DNA from: Sphingobacterium sp. UBA7855
Lineage (GTDB): Bacteria > Bacteroidota > Bacteroidia > Sphingobacteriales > Sphingobacteriaceae
DNA length: 64,000 nt
Direction of reading: 5' to 3'
Assembly: GCA_002500745.1 (NCBI GenBank)
Contig: DLST01000002.1
Location: 62,001-126,000 of the forward strand
The translations under genes were made by a program, and so were the position numbers. The notes beneath the pieces are model-generated. The model made no database searches. It had not been told where the DNA came from and was given only the letters and a program-made list of their open reading frames with translations. The number at the start of each line of letters is the position of its first letter. Within the stretch, counting starts at the first letter, position 1. This document shows, one piece after another, positions 18,841-27,740 of the stretch.

Positions 18841-21672
18841 TTATTGCTCTGGATAAAGTGTAAACTGAAACAGATGGCTTGGTTCGAGGTACTTCTGCGC
18901 AAGTGCCTGCACCTTTGCGGGGGTAATCGACTTTATCTGCTCGCTTTCATTAAAAATACGTGCCGCATCCAGCTGATCAACGGCACTGCTCAATAGGTAT
19001 GACAGCCAAAATCCATTGTACTGCACCTGTTGACTGCTACTCAGCAGTTTTTCGGCAATGTATTTATCAATATCTTCCTGCGATGGCCCGTTTCTACGGA
19101 TCAGTTCAATCTCTTCGAGAGCCGCAGCCACAAGTTTATCCACTTGTCCGGGGGCCGTGGTGAAAGATATATTCATGCCAAACCGCTTTCTTGGATTCTT
19201 CGCCAGGGAAGGAGATACGCTGATGGAATAAATACCGCCTTCTTTCTCCCGTAGTCGTTCGGTCAGTTTGATGGTTAGGCTGCTTGACAGGGCGTCCATC
19301 AACAGATTGTTGTATTCGCTATAATCGTCGTAAGTACCCAGATAGGCCATTGCCACCGTGGACTTCTCTTCTTTTCCCTTATGTATCGAGCGTTGGATAC
19401 CCACTTTTGGCGGATAAGCGCCGTTGTCTACAAAGGACTCTTTGCGGTGGATGTTGGGCAAGGTGGCTAAATATTGCTTGATATAGGGATCTATAAAAGC
19501 ACGGTCAAAATTGCCGACGATTACAAAGGTGAAATCTGACGCATCCGCAAATCGGTCTTTATAGATTGCAAAAGAGCGGTCCAAATCAATCTCCTCGATT
19601 TTTTTTATGGTAGGTGCCGTCTTACGTGGATCGTTGTTGTACAAAACTGCGGCAATAGAGTCGCTAAAGAAGGTGCTTGCCTGCTGCTGCCTGTTTTTAA
19701 GAGACAACTTTGTTTTCTCAAGATTGGTCTTATTGATTTCCCGATCTAAACGCGGTACGGTGAAATAACCGTATACGAGCTCAAATGCGGTCTGTAGATC
19801 TTCACGGTTAGCTTGTGCTTTAATGCCTTCGCCAATTTCATTGATAAAGGGGCTGGCCGTGGCATGCTTGCCGTTGAGGTAACGCGAGAGCTGAAGTGAA
19901 TTAAAAGGACCTAGTCCGCTGTTGGTCACAATAGCGACAGCGTTGGTTGCAGACTGAAAATCCTTAAGTGCATACTGAGAATATCCGCCAGGACTATAAG
20001 AGGTCAATAGGATCTCATCGTTTTTTAAAGTGGTAGGCTTGAGGATAACCTTGGCGCCATTGCTGAGCAAAAGGGTCTGCGTACCGACTTTCTGATCATC
20101 CTGTACGCTGACGATATGTCCGGGCTGTGGTAAAGTGGGTAACAGCTGTTCTGCAAGTTGTTCTTCTTGATAGGTACTTACCGCTTGTTTTGATGCGTTG
20201 ATGATCCAGTCATTCAATGTAGATTCGTTGGGCACTACCTTAACATCATCATTATAAACCAACACCATGTCGCGATTCTGATGACCTTCGAATTCTTTAC
20301 CATACTGCAGAATATCGCTCATACGGATTTCCTCCAGTGCATTGAGCAGGATAGGCTGCAGAAATTGGAAAGATGGAGCGGGATCTCCTTTGAGGTAGTA
20401 GGCCAGAATCTGATCCATAAAGGATTTGGAGTCTGTCTTGTCGTACTCTTTGAGGCTCTGTATCAGCATGCTGCGGTAGTCGGACTTCAAACGATCGAGT
20501 TCATCGTTGCTAAAACCGTGTTTGGCAATCTGGGCCAGTGTATAATATACGGCGTTGATACTGGATTGCAGACTATCGGGCTTCGGTGTAATCTGGATGC
20601 CGTTGGTTTCGATATTGCCCACAAGTGCACTGTTGCTCAGCGATGCTGCCAGATAGGGGGTCGTCGATTTCCGCGTTTGTTCGGCAAGACGCATATTACA
20701 GAGCTGAATAAAGAAATCTTTAGCCAATGCGTTTTTGTAGTCGCTTAACTGCCTCGTTTTCCGTGCTTCTTGTTTATATAAAATCTGCAGGGAGCTTTGT
20801 GTGACTTCGGGATCGGTAAAGGCTAAAAATTGGTTCTTGCCGGTTAGCGCAATTGGATAGCTTTTGGATCGCGGGGCGTTCTTTGGATTTTTTAATCCGG
20901 AAAATTGAGCGACAATCTCTTTTTCGATGGCATTGACGTCGATATCGCCCACCACGATTAGCGCCTGTAGTTCGGGACGGTACCATTCTTTATGAAACTG
21001 CCGGATCTCTTGGTGCTTGAAGTTGTTGAGCACTTCATCGGTTCCGATTGGCATCCGGAATGCATAACGCGATTGATTGGTCAATATAGGAAATGTTTTT
21101 TCCTGTAGGCGGTGCGAAAGACCACCGCGCTGCCGTTTCTCCTCAAGAATGACACCGCGCTCCTGATCAATTTCGTCATCTTCAAGTAAAGCACCACTTG
21201 CCCAGTCGCGCATGATCAGGATGCCCTGGCGCAAAAGTACCGGATCTGTGGTCGGTAAAGGCAATTGATATACGGTCTCTTCGAAGCCTGTATAAGCATT
21301 GAGGTCAGCACCAAAGCGTATTCCTGATTTTTGTAAGTAGTCTACAAGGGCATTCTTCGGAAAATGAGTTGTCCCATTAAAGTTCATATGTTCCAAAAAG
21401 TGGGCTAACCCTTGCTGCTTGTCGGTTTCCTGTAGCGAGCCGACCTTGTTGGCCAGGTAAAATAGCACGCGTTCTTTGGGTTCGTTGTTCCGCAGAATAA
21501 AATATTGAAATCCGTTGGCCAGTTTTCCCACCTTAATAGCGGGGTCGAGGGGGATAGGCTGATGGAGACTGATGGAATTTACTGGCTTTGCCTTTTGGGC
21601 AGCGCTCATTATTGGTGCCGCTGTCCCAATGGATAGGGCTAGAAGTGTGAAAAATAGGGTGGTGTTTCGCAT
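18841..21672 (-). CDS. M16 family (insulinase/pitrilysin) zinc metallopeptidase
   Basis: A 943-residue periplasmic peptidase with signal peptide (residues 1-25, LLALSIGTAAPIMSAAQ). The zinc site is the inverted motif HFLEH at 91-95, with the distal Glu supplied by VILEEKRQR about 75 residues on. The two-halved architecture is visible: an active N-terminal half and an inactive C-terminal M16_C pair (FVIVGNFD; LTERLREKEGGIYSISV). Length fits full-size bacterial two-domain M16 enzymes, which degrade short or unfolded peptides. It starts 6 bases after the stop of the second MutS-like gene, as last gene of a compact operon. A role in processing an imported or exported peptide is an inference. Confidence 0.92.
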   Translation of the reverse strand: MRNTTLFFTLLALSIGTAAPIMSAAQKAKPVNSISLHQPIPLDPAIKVGKLANGFQYFILRNNEPKERVLFYLANKVGSLQETDKQQGLAHFLEHMNFNGTTHFPKNALVDYLQKSGIRFGADLNAYTGFEETVYQLPLPTTDPVLLRQGILIMRDWASGALLEDDEIDQERGVILEEKRQRGGLSHRLQEKTFPILTNQSRYAFRMPIGTDEVLNNFKHQEIRQFHKEWYRPELQALIVVGDIDVNAIEKEIVAQFSGLKNPKNAPRSKSYPIALTGKNQFLAFTDPEVTQSSLQILYKQEARKTRQLSDYKNALAKDFFIQLCNMRLAEQTRKSTTPYLAASLSNSALVGNIETNGIQITPKPDSLQSSINAVYYTLAQIAKHGFSNDELDRLKSDYRSMLIQSLKEYDKTDSKSFMDQILAYYLKGDPAPSFQFLQPILLNALEEIRMSDILQYGKEFEGHQNRDMVLVYNDDVKVVPNESTLNDWIINASKQAVSTYQEEQLAEQLLPTLPQPGHIVSVQDDQKVGTQTLLLSNGAKVILKPTTLKNDEILLTSYSPGGYSQYALKDFQSATNAVAIVTNSGLGPFNSLQLSRYLNGKHATASPFINEIGEGIKAQANREDLQTAFELVYGYFTVPRLDREINKTNLEKTKLSLKNRQQQASTFFSDSIAAVLYNNDPRKTAPTIKKIEEIDLDRSFAIYKDRFADASDFTFVIVGNFDRAFIDPYIKQYLATLPNIHRKESFVDNGAYPPKVGIQRSIHKGKEEKSTVAMAYLGTYDDYSEYNNLLMDALSSSLTIKLTERLREKEGGIYSISVSPSLAKNPRKRFGMNISFTTAPGQVDKLVAAALEEIELIRRNGPSQEDIDKYIAEKLLSSSQQVQYNGFWLSYLLSSAVDQLDAARIFNESEQIKSITPAKVQALAQKYLEPSHLFQFTLYPEQ

Positions 21673-21678
21673 GTTTAA

Positions 21679-23022
21679 CTATTTGCTGTTGTGTTCTAAT
21701 AATTCAAGTACTTTTTCTTTTTGGATCAGTACCATACCATGTTTGTCACTGCTGATTCCTTGCGCTGAGCGATAAGAGTAATAAGGCACTTGGCCGCGCA
21801 TTTCGGTAGGCATATAGATAAACTGAACGGAAAGATCTTCTTGCTGCAGCTGCTGGCCTACTTCAACAATGTGGGTAGAGATCAGATACTGACAATTGTG
21901 GTGTTGCTGGAATGCGCGTGTGACGGTAAGGGTGGCTTCAAAGGCATCCTTGACATTGGTACCTTTGAAGAGTTCATCAAAAATAACCACCATATTTTTA
22001 CCTTGGTTGACATACTCGGCCACCTTTTTGACGCGGAGCACTTCTGCGTAATAGTGACTGTGGCCCATATCGATGTCGTCCGACACGTTTATGGAGCTAT
22101 ATAAGCCATCTTTTACAGAAAATACCATGCGGTTGGCGGGTACCGGAAGGCCTATATGGGCAAGATAGATGGCGATGCCAAAGCTTTTCATGTAGGTGGA
22201 TTTTCCAGCCATATTTGCCCCGGTCAGAAAAAGAAGATTCCGCTCTCCATCAAACGTGAGGTCATTGCCCACGGCGTTGGGAATAGTAGGATGGTAAACA
22301 TTTTCAAGCAGAATATGTTGTTGTTCTGCTGCAACAACTTCTGCCCTGACAAAACCTCTGTCGTTGGCCACAGACGCAATAGATTGGTAAAGATCGATGT
22401 GATAGATGGCTGAAAGGCTCTGCTGAATCTCTTTAGACCACTTGTGCCGCAATTGATAATCGCAGCTTGCCGCTAGACCAAGCGGGATGCTGTCGGCATA
22501 AGATTCGATTTTATGCTGGAGTTGCGCGAGTTGGGTGTATTCCTCCCGCAGCCAAGCTTGATCAAAGATGCTTCCCCGAAGCAGGTCTGTTTTGTCTTGC
22601 TGTTGAAGTTCGGATAGGTAACTGGCTAAATGCAGCATGATCCGAAGGGTAGCCCGAATGCCGGATTCCAGGTATTTCTTTTCTTCTTTTAAACCCAGCG
22701 CGGCCAGCAGTTTGCGGCGTCCCGCATGGGCAAGGGCCAGGGCAAAGTGCTGATCGGAATAACTATTGGTAAAATTTTGCACAATATCGAGATCATCGGG
22801 GTTGATCTGGAATGTCTGCTGCGAACTTCTGAAAAATGAAATGAGCGCTGCCTGTCTATCAATGGCCGCAGGGTCGGTAAAAGGCTGCAGGAAAAGTTTT
22901 TCGAGCAGCAACTCGCCGCCAAAAGTCTCGGTCTTGTTATAAAGTGAAAAGATGGAATCGCGGTTATATTTTCCGGAAATATTGAGATCCTGAAGTGTTT
23001 GTTTATCAATAATGAAACTCAT
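21679..23022 (-). CDS. MutS-like ATPase lacking mismatch-recognition domains (copy 2)
   Basis: A 447-residue protein that begins directly at MutS domain III (IDKQTLQDLNI, then LYNKTETFGGELLLEKLFLQPFTDP, the MutS core pattern) and ends with the MutS ABC-type ATPase: Walker A GANMAGKST at 268-276, Walker B VVIFDELFKGTN, and the switch His in STHIVEVG. Domains I and II, including the Phe-x-Glu mismatch wedge, are absent, so classical mismatch repair is unlikely. Its start overlaps the stop of a paralogous gene by 4 bases, so the two are probably made together and may form a heterodimer. Sits between a GldFG-like permease and an M16 peptidase. Real function unknown. Confidence 0.88.
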   Translation of the reverse strand: MSFIIDKQTLQDLNISGKYNRDSIFSLYNKTETFGGELLLEKLFLQPFTDPAAIDRQAALISFFRSSQQTFQINPDDLDIVQNFTNSYSDQHFALALAHAGRRKLLAALGLKEEKKYLESGIRATLRIMLHLASYLSELQQQDKTDLLRGSIFDQAWLREEYTQLAQLQHKIESYADSIPLGLAASCDYQLRHKWSKEIQQSLSAIYHIDLYQSIASVANDRGFVRAEVVAAEQQHILLENVYHPTIPNAVGNDLTFDGERNLLFLTGANMAGKSTYMKSFGIAIYLAHIGLPVPANRMVFSVKDGLYSSINVSDDIDMGHSHYYAEVLRVKKVAEYVNQGKNMVVIFDELFKGTNVKDAFEATLTVTRAFQQHHNCQYLISTHIVEVGQQLQQEDLSVQFIYMPTEMRGQVPYYSYRSAQGISSDKHGMVLIQKEKVLELLEHNSK

Positions 23023-24356
23023 GCGCCCTTTTGTTTTTGAGAAGTTAATAAATCAATGATGCCTTCGTTTTCGATGATGATCATGCCATGCCTATCTGCC
23101 GAAATTCCCTGTTGCAGCGCGTAGCTGTAATGCGGTTTGCCTTGTACCATGTTTGTGGGTAGAAAAACAAATTTGATATCGGGATACGATTGCATCAGCT
23201 GCTCTCCGGCTTCGAGAATATGGGTGGATAGCACAAACTGACATCTGGGGTGATGGTATAGCCTTGAGACCACTTCAACGGTGCCCTCGAAAGCATCCTT
23301 AACATTGGTGCCCCGAAACATCTCATCGAAAATGACGAAGAGCCTGCGACCTTCGGCAAGCTGCTGCGCGACCTTTTTAATCCGTAAGACTTCGGCAAAA
23401 AAATGGCTATAGCCCATTGCAATATTGTCGGGCAGATTGATCGAGGTAAAAATCCCGTCCCGGGGACTGAATAATAAACGTTTTGCGGGCACCGGGAAGC
23501 CTACATGTGCCAAGTAAAGTGCAATACCCAAAGACTTCATAAAGGTCGACTTACCTGCCATATTGGCTCCCGTCAGGAAGGTGATATTGTTTAAACGATC
23601 CATGTAGTGGTCGTTGCCTTTGGCATTCCTGACCAGTGGATGAAAAACACCTTCGTAGATGAGGCGTTGATCCATACTGCTGTCGACTGTTGGAAGGACG
23701 AAATGCTGCTCATTGGCAACCTGCGCGACACTGAGGTAAACATCGAAGGTATAAATATCACGTAGGATAGCTAACAAAAGATCTTTTTCCTCAAAGCGGA
23801 GGATATTGTCGTACTGGATAACGGTCTCACGCTTGAGCGGCTCTTTTTCTTGAAGCAAAGGAATCTGCTCTAATCCACTGTTCTCAAATTTGAGCGCCCA
23901 TTGCTTTAATTCTTCCTGGTAGCTACCTTCGGGGCCTGCGCTGGAATGGATAAGCGCTTTCCATGCGTGCATAATTTTACTACAGGCAATGATGCCGGCA
24001 ACCACTTTTTTGTAATCAGTATCGCCACCGACAAATTGCTGAAAGCGTTCTTTCACAGTCATACTTCCTGTCCGCAGGCGGCTACGTTCATCGGCCATGT
24101 CCAGATAAAATAAAGCCTGGTCAAACCAGCTGGACTGGAAGGGAAATGGCATGGGCTCATCCATAAAATGCTGAATGGTAGCCGTACGTCTGCCAATGGC
24201 CTGCGCATCTGAAAGCGGATAGTGAAACCATTCTTCCAGCAGTTCGGCTCCGCCGGAGGTAGCCGTTTTGTTATAGAGGCCAAAGATGGATGCGGAACCT
24301 CTGGCTGTAAAAATCGATAGATCGTCCCGGGTTTGTTTGTCTATTAATAATCCCAT
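23019..24356 (-). CDS. MutS-like ATPase lacking mismatch-recognition domains (copy 1)
   Basis: A 445-residue paralogue of the next gene with the same design: start at MutS domain III (IDKQTRDDLSIF, LYNKTATSGGAELLEEWFHYPLSD) and a C-terminal ATPase with Walker A GANMAGKST at 263-271, Walker B LFVIFDEMFRGTN (Asp344-Glu345) and STHILEAG. No mismatch-binding domain I and no connector domain II. The two proteins are clearly related across their whole length but not close, consistent with an old duplication. It begins 2 bases after the GldFG-like gene stop. Automated pipelines would probably name it DNA mismatch repair protein; the domain content does not support that role. Confidence 0.88.
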   Translation of the reverse strand: MGLLIDKQTRDDLSIFTARGSASIFGLYNKTATSGGAELLEEWFHYPLSDAQAIGRRTATIQHFMDEPMPFPFQSSWFDQALFYLDMADERSRLRTGSMTVKERFQQFVGGDTDYKKVVAGIIACSKIMHAWKALIHSSAGPEGSYQEELKQWALKFENSGLEQIPLLQEKEPLKRETVIQYDNILRFEEKDLLLAILRDIYTFDVYLSVAQVANEQHFVLPTVDSSMDQRLIYEGVFHPLVRNAKGNDHYMDRLNNITFLTGANMAGKSTFMKSLGIALYLAHVGFPVPAKRLLFSPRDGIFTSINLPDNIAMGYSHFFAEVLRIKKVAQQLAEGRRLFVIFDEMFRGTNVKDAFEGTVEVVSRLYHHPRCQFVLSTHILEAGEQLMQSYPDIKFVFLPTNMVQGKPHYSYALQQGISADRHGMIIIENEGIIDLLTSQKQKGA

Positions 24357-24358
24357 AA

Positions 24359-26656
24359 TTAACGCCCCCTTCTTCTGATCCAGATAATAAGACCGACGCT
24401 CAGCATACTCAGTGGTATGATGTATTTGATCAGCAATTCAAAATAGGTCCAGCTGCTTTCGCCGATCCGTAGGCTTTTATCAATTGAATCGGGCAGACGC
24501 ATATCTACAGGTACTTCGCCATCACTAAGCCAGGAGAAAGCTGCGCTGACGAGAGAAAAGTTGGATGCATTGACCTGATTTCTTTTGATGAAAAGCTCAC
24601 TGTTGCTAATCCAGTCGGCGTCTCCTGTAACGAGTATCTTCTGTTCTTTTTTACCGACTTTTCGGGAGAGCGCCACTACCGTGGGACGGCTTCCTTCGCG
24701 CTCACCTGCGGCAATATTGAGAACGGGTCTGCTATCAATGAAATTGAGGTTTTCAAGCTCATTCCACGTACCGGTCGTATCCGAAGCAAAAAGTACCTTG
24801 GATTGGAATGGCGATTGCGGCGATATCACGATACCAGCGGTACCTAACAGGGTCACAACCTCTTCGCGGCGGGCCATCGGTTTGAGGTAATAGGAAAAGT
24901 CTTCGCCGGCCTGGGTTGGTTTGAGTGTCAGCAGGTCTGGCTGCAAGGCTTCTTGCTTTTTGACCAGCACACCAGGTTCCAAGCTAATGCCCAATGGTGC
25001 GGCGATGCGGTTAAAAATAGCCTCCTGCCCCGGCTCTCCGGCAAGCATCATATTGCGGCCGCTGGCAATATAAGCATGCAGGTTGGATAACTCCTGTTCG
25101 TTATAGGCCTGCCGCGGTTCGGCTATAATCAAGATGTTGATATTTTCCGGAACCGGCTTCGACAGGTCAAGCTCTTTAAAATCAAATCCTTGATTGATCA
25201 TCGAATAACGGAATGCCTTTTCCTGGGTAATGGTTTTGTAACCACGATCTTGGGTAGAGTTGCTGTTGCGCTCGCCATGACCCGATACGAAGCCGACCAC
25301 AGGTAGTTCATCCATCACCAAACGTTTGATGGCTGCGCTGATTTCTGATTCCATCGGTACACGTTGCATGTCATCATAAACACGTAAAAAGGTCTTACGC
25401 CCGTTATCACGTTCCAGTACGCGGACAAAACGATAGTTTTCCGAAGAGAGGTCTACCCGTTTTTTGATGGCTTCATAGGGCAGGATGTCAAAATTCCATT
25501 TGTTGAATTTCCGCAGGGTGTCCAGGCGCTGATCGGCATTGAGCTTTGGAAACTGTCGGTCGAGAATGGGATTTTCAGTCTGATGGTAGTAATACACGTA
25601 TTCCATTTCTATTTCGGGCTTGAAACGGATGTATTTCTCAAACGAGCTTACATCGGTTTTATACGACGAGGGTAAGCCGATAAAACTATTGCCATCAAGC
25701 ATATTGACGTAGGTCGTGATCTTAAATCCACCGGTTAGTTTGTCCATGATCGCTTGGCTACTGGGGCGTAGCGTATTGCTTTTTCGGTAGGTGCTGTCGT
25801 AGTATAGCTTGATAAAGGGGAGCGTGGTCAGATATCCGATGAAGAACACCGCCAGGGTGATGCCGCCAAATTTCAGTAGGTTTTTACCAGTCGACTGTTT
25901 CTTTCGGATAGCCTGAAGACGGAAGATAGAGTAGCTGACAAAAAGGACGTTAACAAGTATAAAGTAAAGGATGTCTTCTGTTGTGATCAAACCTGCGATA
26001 AAGGTGTCGGCACGGCCGTTGATGGCCAGCCAGTAGGTAATTTCGCGCACAAAGGGAATGTCCTGCCAAAGGCCACGTGCAAAGTTCATCATGGCAAATA
26101 CACAGAGTGTTCCGATAGCGGCCACAATATTATAGCTGGTCAATGAAGACATAAAAAGGCCGACAGCAGCATAGGCCGACAGCAATAGAAAAAGTCCGAG
26201 CAAGCCTGTCAGCATTGGGCCGATGTCTGCATGCACTACTGTACCCATGGTAAAAATAACGAGGATGGATACCGACAAAGTGAGGACAAGACCAAAAAGC
26301 AGCAGTGCAATATATTTACCCAGAATAATCTGGCTGTTGGTAATGGGTGAGGAGTACAGTAATTTGATGGAACCACTGCTGTATTCGCGGCTCATGATGC
26401 TCATGGTCAATAAGGGCATGTAGAGGTAGAGATAAGACTGTACTTTGGGATATATACCACCCCAGGCCGATGAAAATAGGCTTTCAGTGGTATTGATAAG
26501 GTCGATTTTCATGGACTGCAACTGCACCATCCCGGCATAGGAGGCAGAAAATAAGTAGCCTATCTGAAAGGTAAAGATCATCAGCACAAGCCAGGCAACA
26601 GGTGAGTAAAAGAGTACCTGCAGTTCTGTTTTTGCTATTTTTAATGTTGTTTTCAT
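24359..26656 (-). CDS. Fused GldF-GldG-like ABC permease
   Basis: A 765-residue inner-membrane protein. Residues about 1-250 form an ABC-2 type permease with six helices (KTELQVLFYSPVAWLVLMIF; MSREYSSGSIKLLYSSPITN, a GldF-like signature). After a further helix near 270-285 comes a large extracytoplasmic domain of the GldG / ABC_transp_aux kind (SGHGER, then DISKPV-like ELDLSKPVPENINILIIAEP; VTGDADWISN), closed by a C-terminal membrane helix and RRRGR. In gliding Flavobacteriia GldF and GldG are separate genes; here they are one. It starts 12 bases after the ABC ATPase. No other gliding gene is nearby, so this is a general exporter rather than evidence for gliding. Confidence 0.88.
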   Translation of the reverse strand: MKTTLKIAKTELQVLFYSPVAWLVLMIFTFQIGYLFSASYAGMVQLQSMKIDLINTTESLFSSAWGGIYPKVQSYLYLYMPLLTMSIMSREYSSGSIKLLYSSPITNSQIILGKYIALLLFGLVLTLSVSILVIFTMGTVVHADIGPMLTGLLGLFLLLSAYAAVGLFMSSLTSYNIVAAIGTLCVFAMMNFARGLWQDIPFVREITYWLAINGRADTFIAGLITTEDILYFILVNVLFVSYSIFRLQAIRKKQSTGKNLLKFGGITLAVFFIGYLTTLPFIKLYYDSTYRKSNTLRPSSQAIMDKLTGGFKITTYVNMLDGNSFIGLPSSYKTDVSSFEKYIRFKPEIEMEYVYYYHQTENPILDRQFPKLNADQRLDTLRKFNKWNFDILPYEAIKKRVDLSSENYRFVRVLERDNGRKTFLRVYDDMQRVPMESEISAAIKRLVMDELPVVGFVSGHGERNSNSTQDRGYKTITQEKAFRYSMINQGFDFKELDLSKPVPENINILIIAEPRQAYNEQELSNLHAYIASGRNMMLAGEPGQEAIFNRIAAPLGISLEPGVLVKKQEALQPDLLTLKPTQAGEDFSYYLKPMARREEVVTLLGTAGIVISPQSPFQSKVLFASDTTGTWNELENLNFIDSRPVLNIAAGEREGSRPTVVALSRKVGKKEQKILVTGDADWISNSELFIKRNQVNASNFSLVSAAFSWLSDGEVPVDMRLPDSIDKSLRIGESSWTYFELLIKYIIPLSMLSVGLIIWIRRRGR

Positions 26657-26668
26657 GGTTGGATTGAA

Positions 26669-27613
26669 TTATACTTTTCTTCTTTTTCGAGTCATTTCGG
26701 CAAATACGGTTTCGAGCGAACTTTTTTCGGAATAGATCTCGATCAGATTCCATTTTTCCTGGACGCTTTTTTCAACCAAGGCTTCGACGAGTTCCTGCGT
26801 GTTCGTGGATCGTATTCGAAACTTAATGTTGCCTAAAGGCTCCATGTCAACAAAGCCCGGGAGCTGCTGAAATTCCTCCATGGATGGCGGAGATATTAGG
26901 CTGACAACAACATTATTGGGTGCAACCTGGTTGTCAAATTCTTCAAGTGAACCGGAGAATATCATGCGGCCCTCGTGGATCATCCAGATATGATCGCACA
27001 ACGCCTGTACCTCTTGCAGGATATGTGTGGATAGCACAACGGTGCGTTCTGTTGCGATCTCTCGGATGAGGTGCCGGATGTCGAGGATCTGGTTGGGGTC
27101 AAGACCATTGGTCGGTTCATCTAGCACCACGAAATCAGGCTCATGAATGATCGCCTGGGCTATTCCTACCCGCTGCTGGTAGCCGCCAGACAGGTTTTTG
27201 AGCAGCCGATGGCGAAAATGGGCAATGCTGCATTTAGACAGCACACGTTCGATGGCAGCTGGGATTTTTTCGGGTGCCATTAGACGTAAATTTGCCGTGT
27301 GGATGAGATATTCCTCTACGGTCAACTCGGGAAGCAACGGTGGCTGTTGTGGTAGAAAACCAATATGTTTCTTTGCTTCTACCGGATGCTGTGCCATGCT
27401 GATGCCGCGGATAAAAACTTCACCGTGCGACTGATTTACTACGCCGCACATAATATTCATGGTGGTAGATTTTCCCGCGCCATTGGCTCCTAATAGGCCG
27501 TAGATGCCATTTTTTTGAACTTCAAAATTAATGTCACGAATAGCCCATTGAACGTTATATCGATGGGAAAGATCTACCACCTGAACAATAGGAGTGTCGT
27601 TTGCTGTGCTCAT
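26669..27613 (-). CDS. ABC transporter ATP-binding protein (GldA/CcmA-like)
   Basis: A 314-residue ATPase: Walker A GANGAGKST at 42-50, signature LSGGYQQRVG, Walker B FVVLDEPTNGLD and switch STHIL. The C-terminal extension after 225 (NVVVSL to the end) is typical of the multidrug/GldA group. I use ATG 27613 (MSTANDTPIVQVVDL); the frame extends 20 codons upstream without family similarity. It pairs with the fused GldF-GldG-like permease 12 bases downstream. A 9-bp hairpin lies between it and the upstream susD-like gene. Confidence 0.92.
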   Translation of the reverse strand: MSTANDTPIVQVVDLSHRYNVQWAIRDINFEVQKNGIYGLLGANGAGKSTTMNIMCGVVNQSHGEVFIRGISMAQHPVEAKKHIGFLPQQPPLLPELTVEEYLIHTANLRLMAPEKIPAAIERVLSKCSIAHFRHRLLKNLSGGYQQRVGIAQAIIHEPDFVVLDEPTNGLDPNQILDIRHLIREIATERTVVLSTHILQEVQALCDHIWMIHEGRMIFSGSLEEFDNQVAPNNVVVSLISPPSMEEFQQLPGFVDMEPLGNIKFRIRSTNTQELVEALVEKSVQEKWNLIEIYSEKSSLETVFAEMTRKRRKV

Positions 27614-27645
27614 GTTATCGTTGATTTTGGTATGAGTAATCCCCC

Positions 27646-27679
27646 GACACGGTGTTTGTGTTGTTATGCACACCGTGTC
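27646..27679 (-). other. Hairpin between SusD and the ABC ATPase gene
   Basis: Perfect 9-bp stem GACACGGTG / CACCGTGTC with a 16-base loop. It sits 62 bases after the susD-like stop and 33 bases before the ABC ATPase start. No T-run follows on the minus strand. It could be a partial terminator or mRNA-processing site that separates high SusC/SusD expression from the five genes downstream. Confidence 0.5.
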
Positions 27680-27740
27680 TGTTGCCTGCGGAAGTACATG
27701 GTACGTCCGCTAGCAGTGGGGATCATATTGAATGCTGTTG

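Noticed and set aside
20281..20748. 155-codon open frame antisense to the M16 peptidase gene
   Set aside because: It lies wholly inside a well-supported gene on the other strand, has no family-like sequence, and is explained by codon-usage shadowing.
21679..24356. The two MutS-like genes as mutS/mutS2 mismatch repair genes
   Set aside because: No mismatch-binding domain I, no connector domain, no Smr nuclease domain; only the core and ATPase are present.
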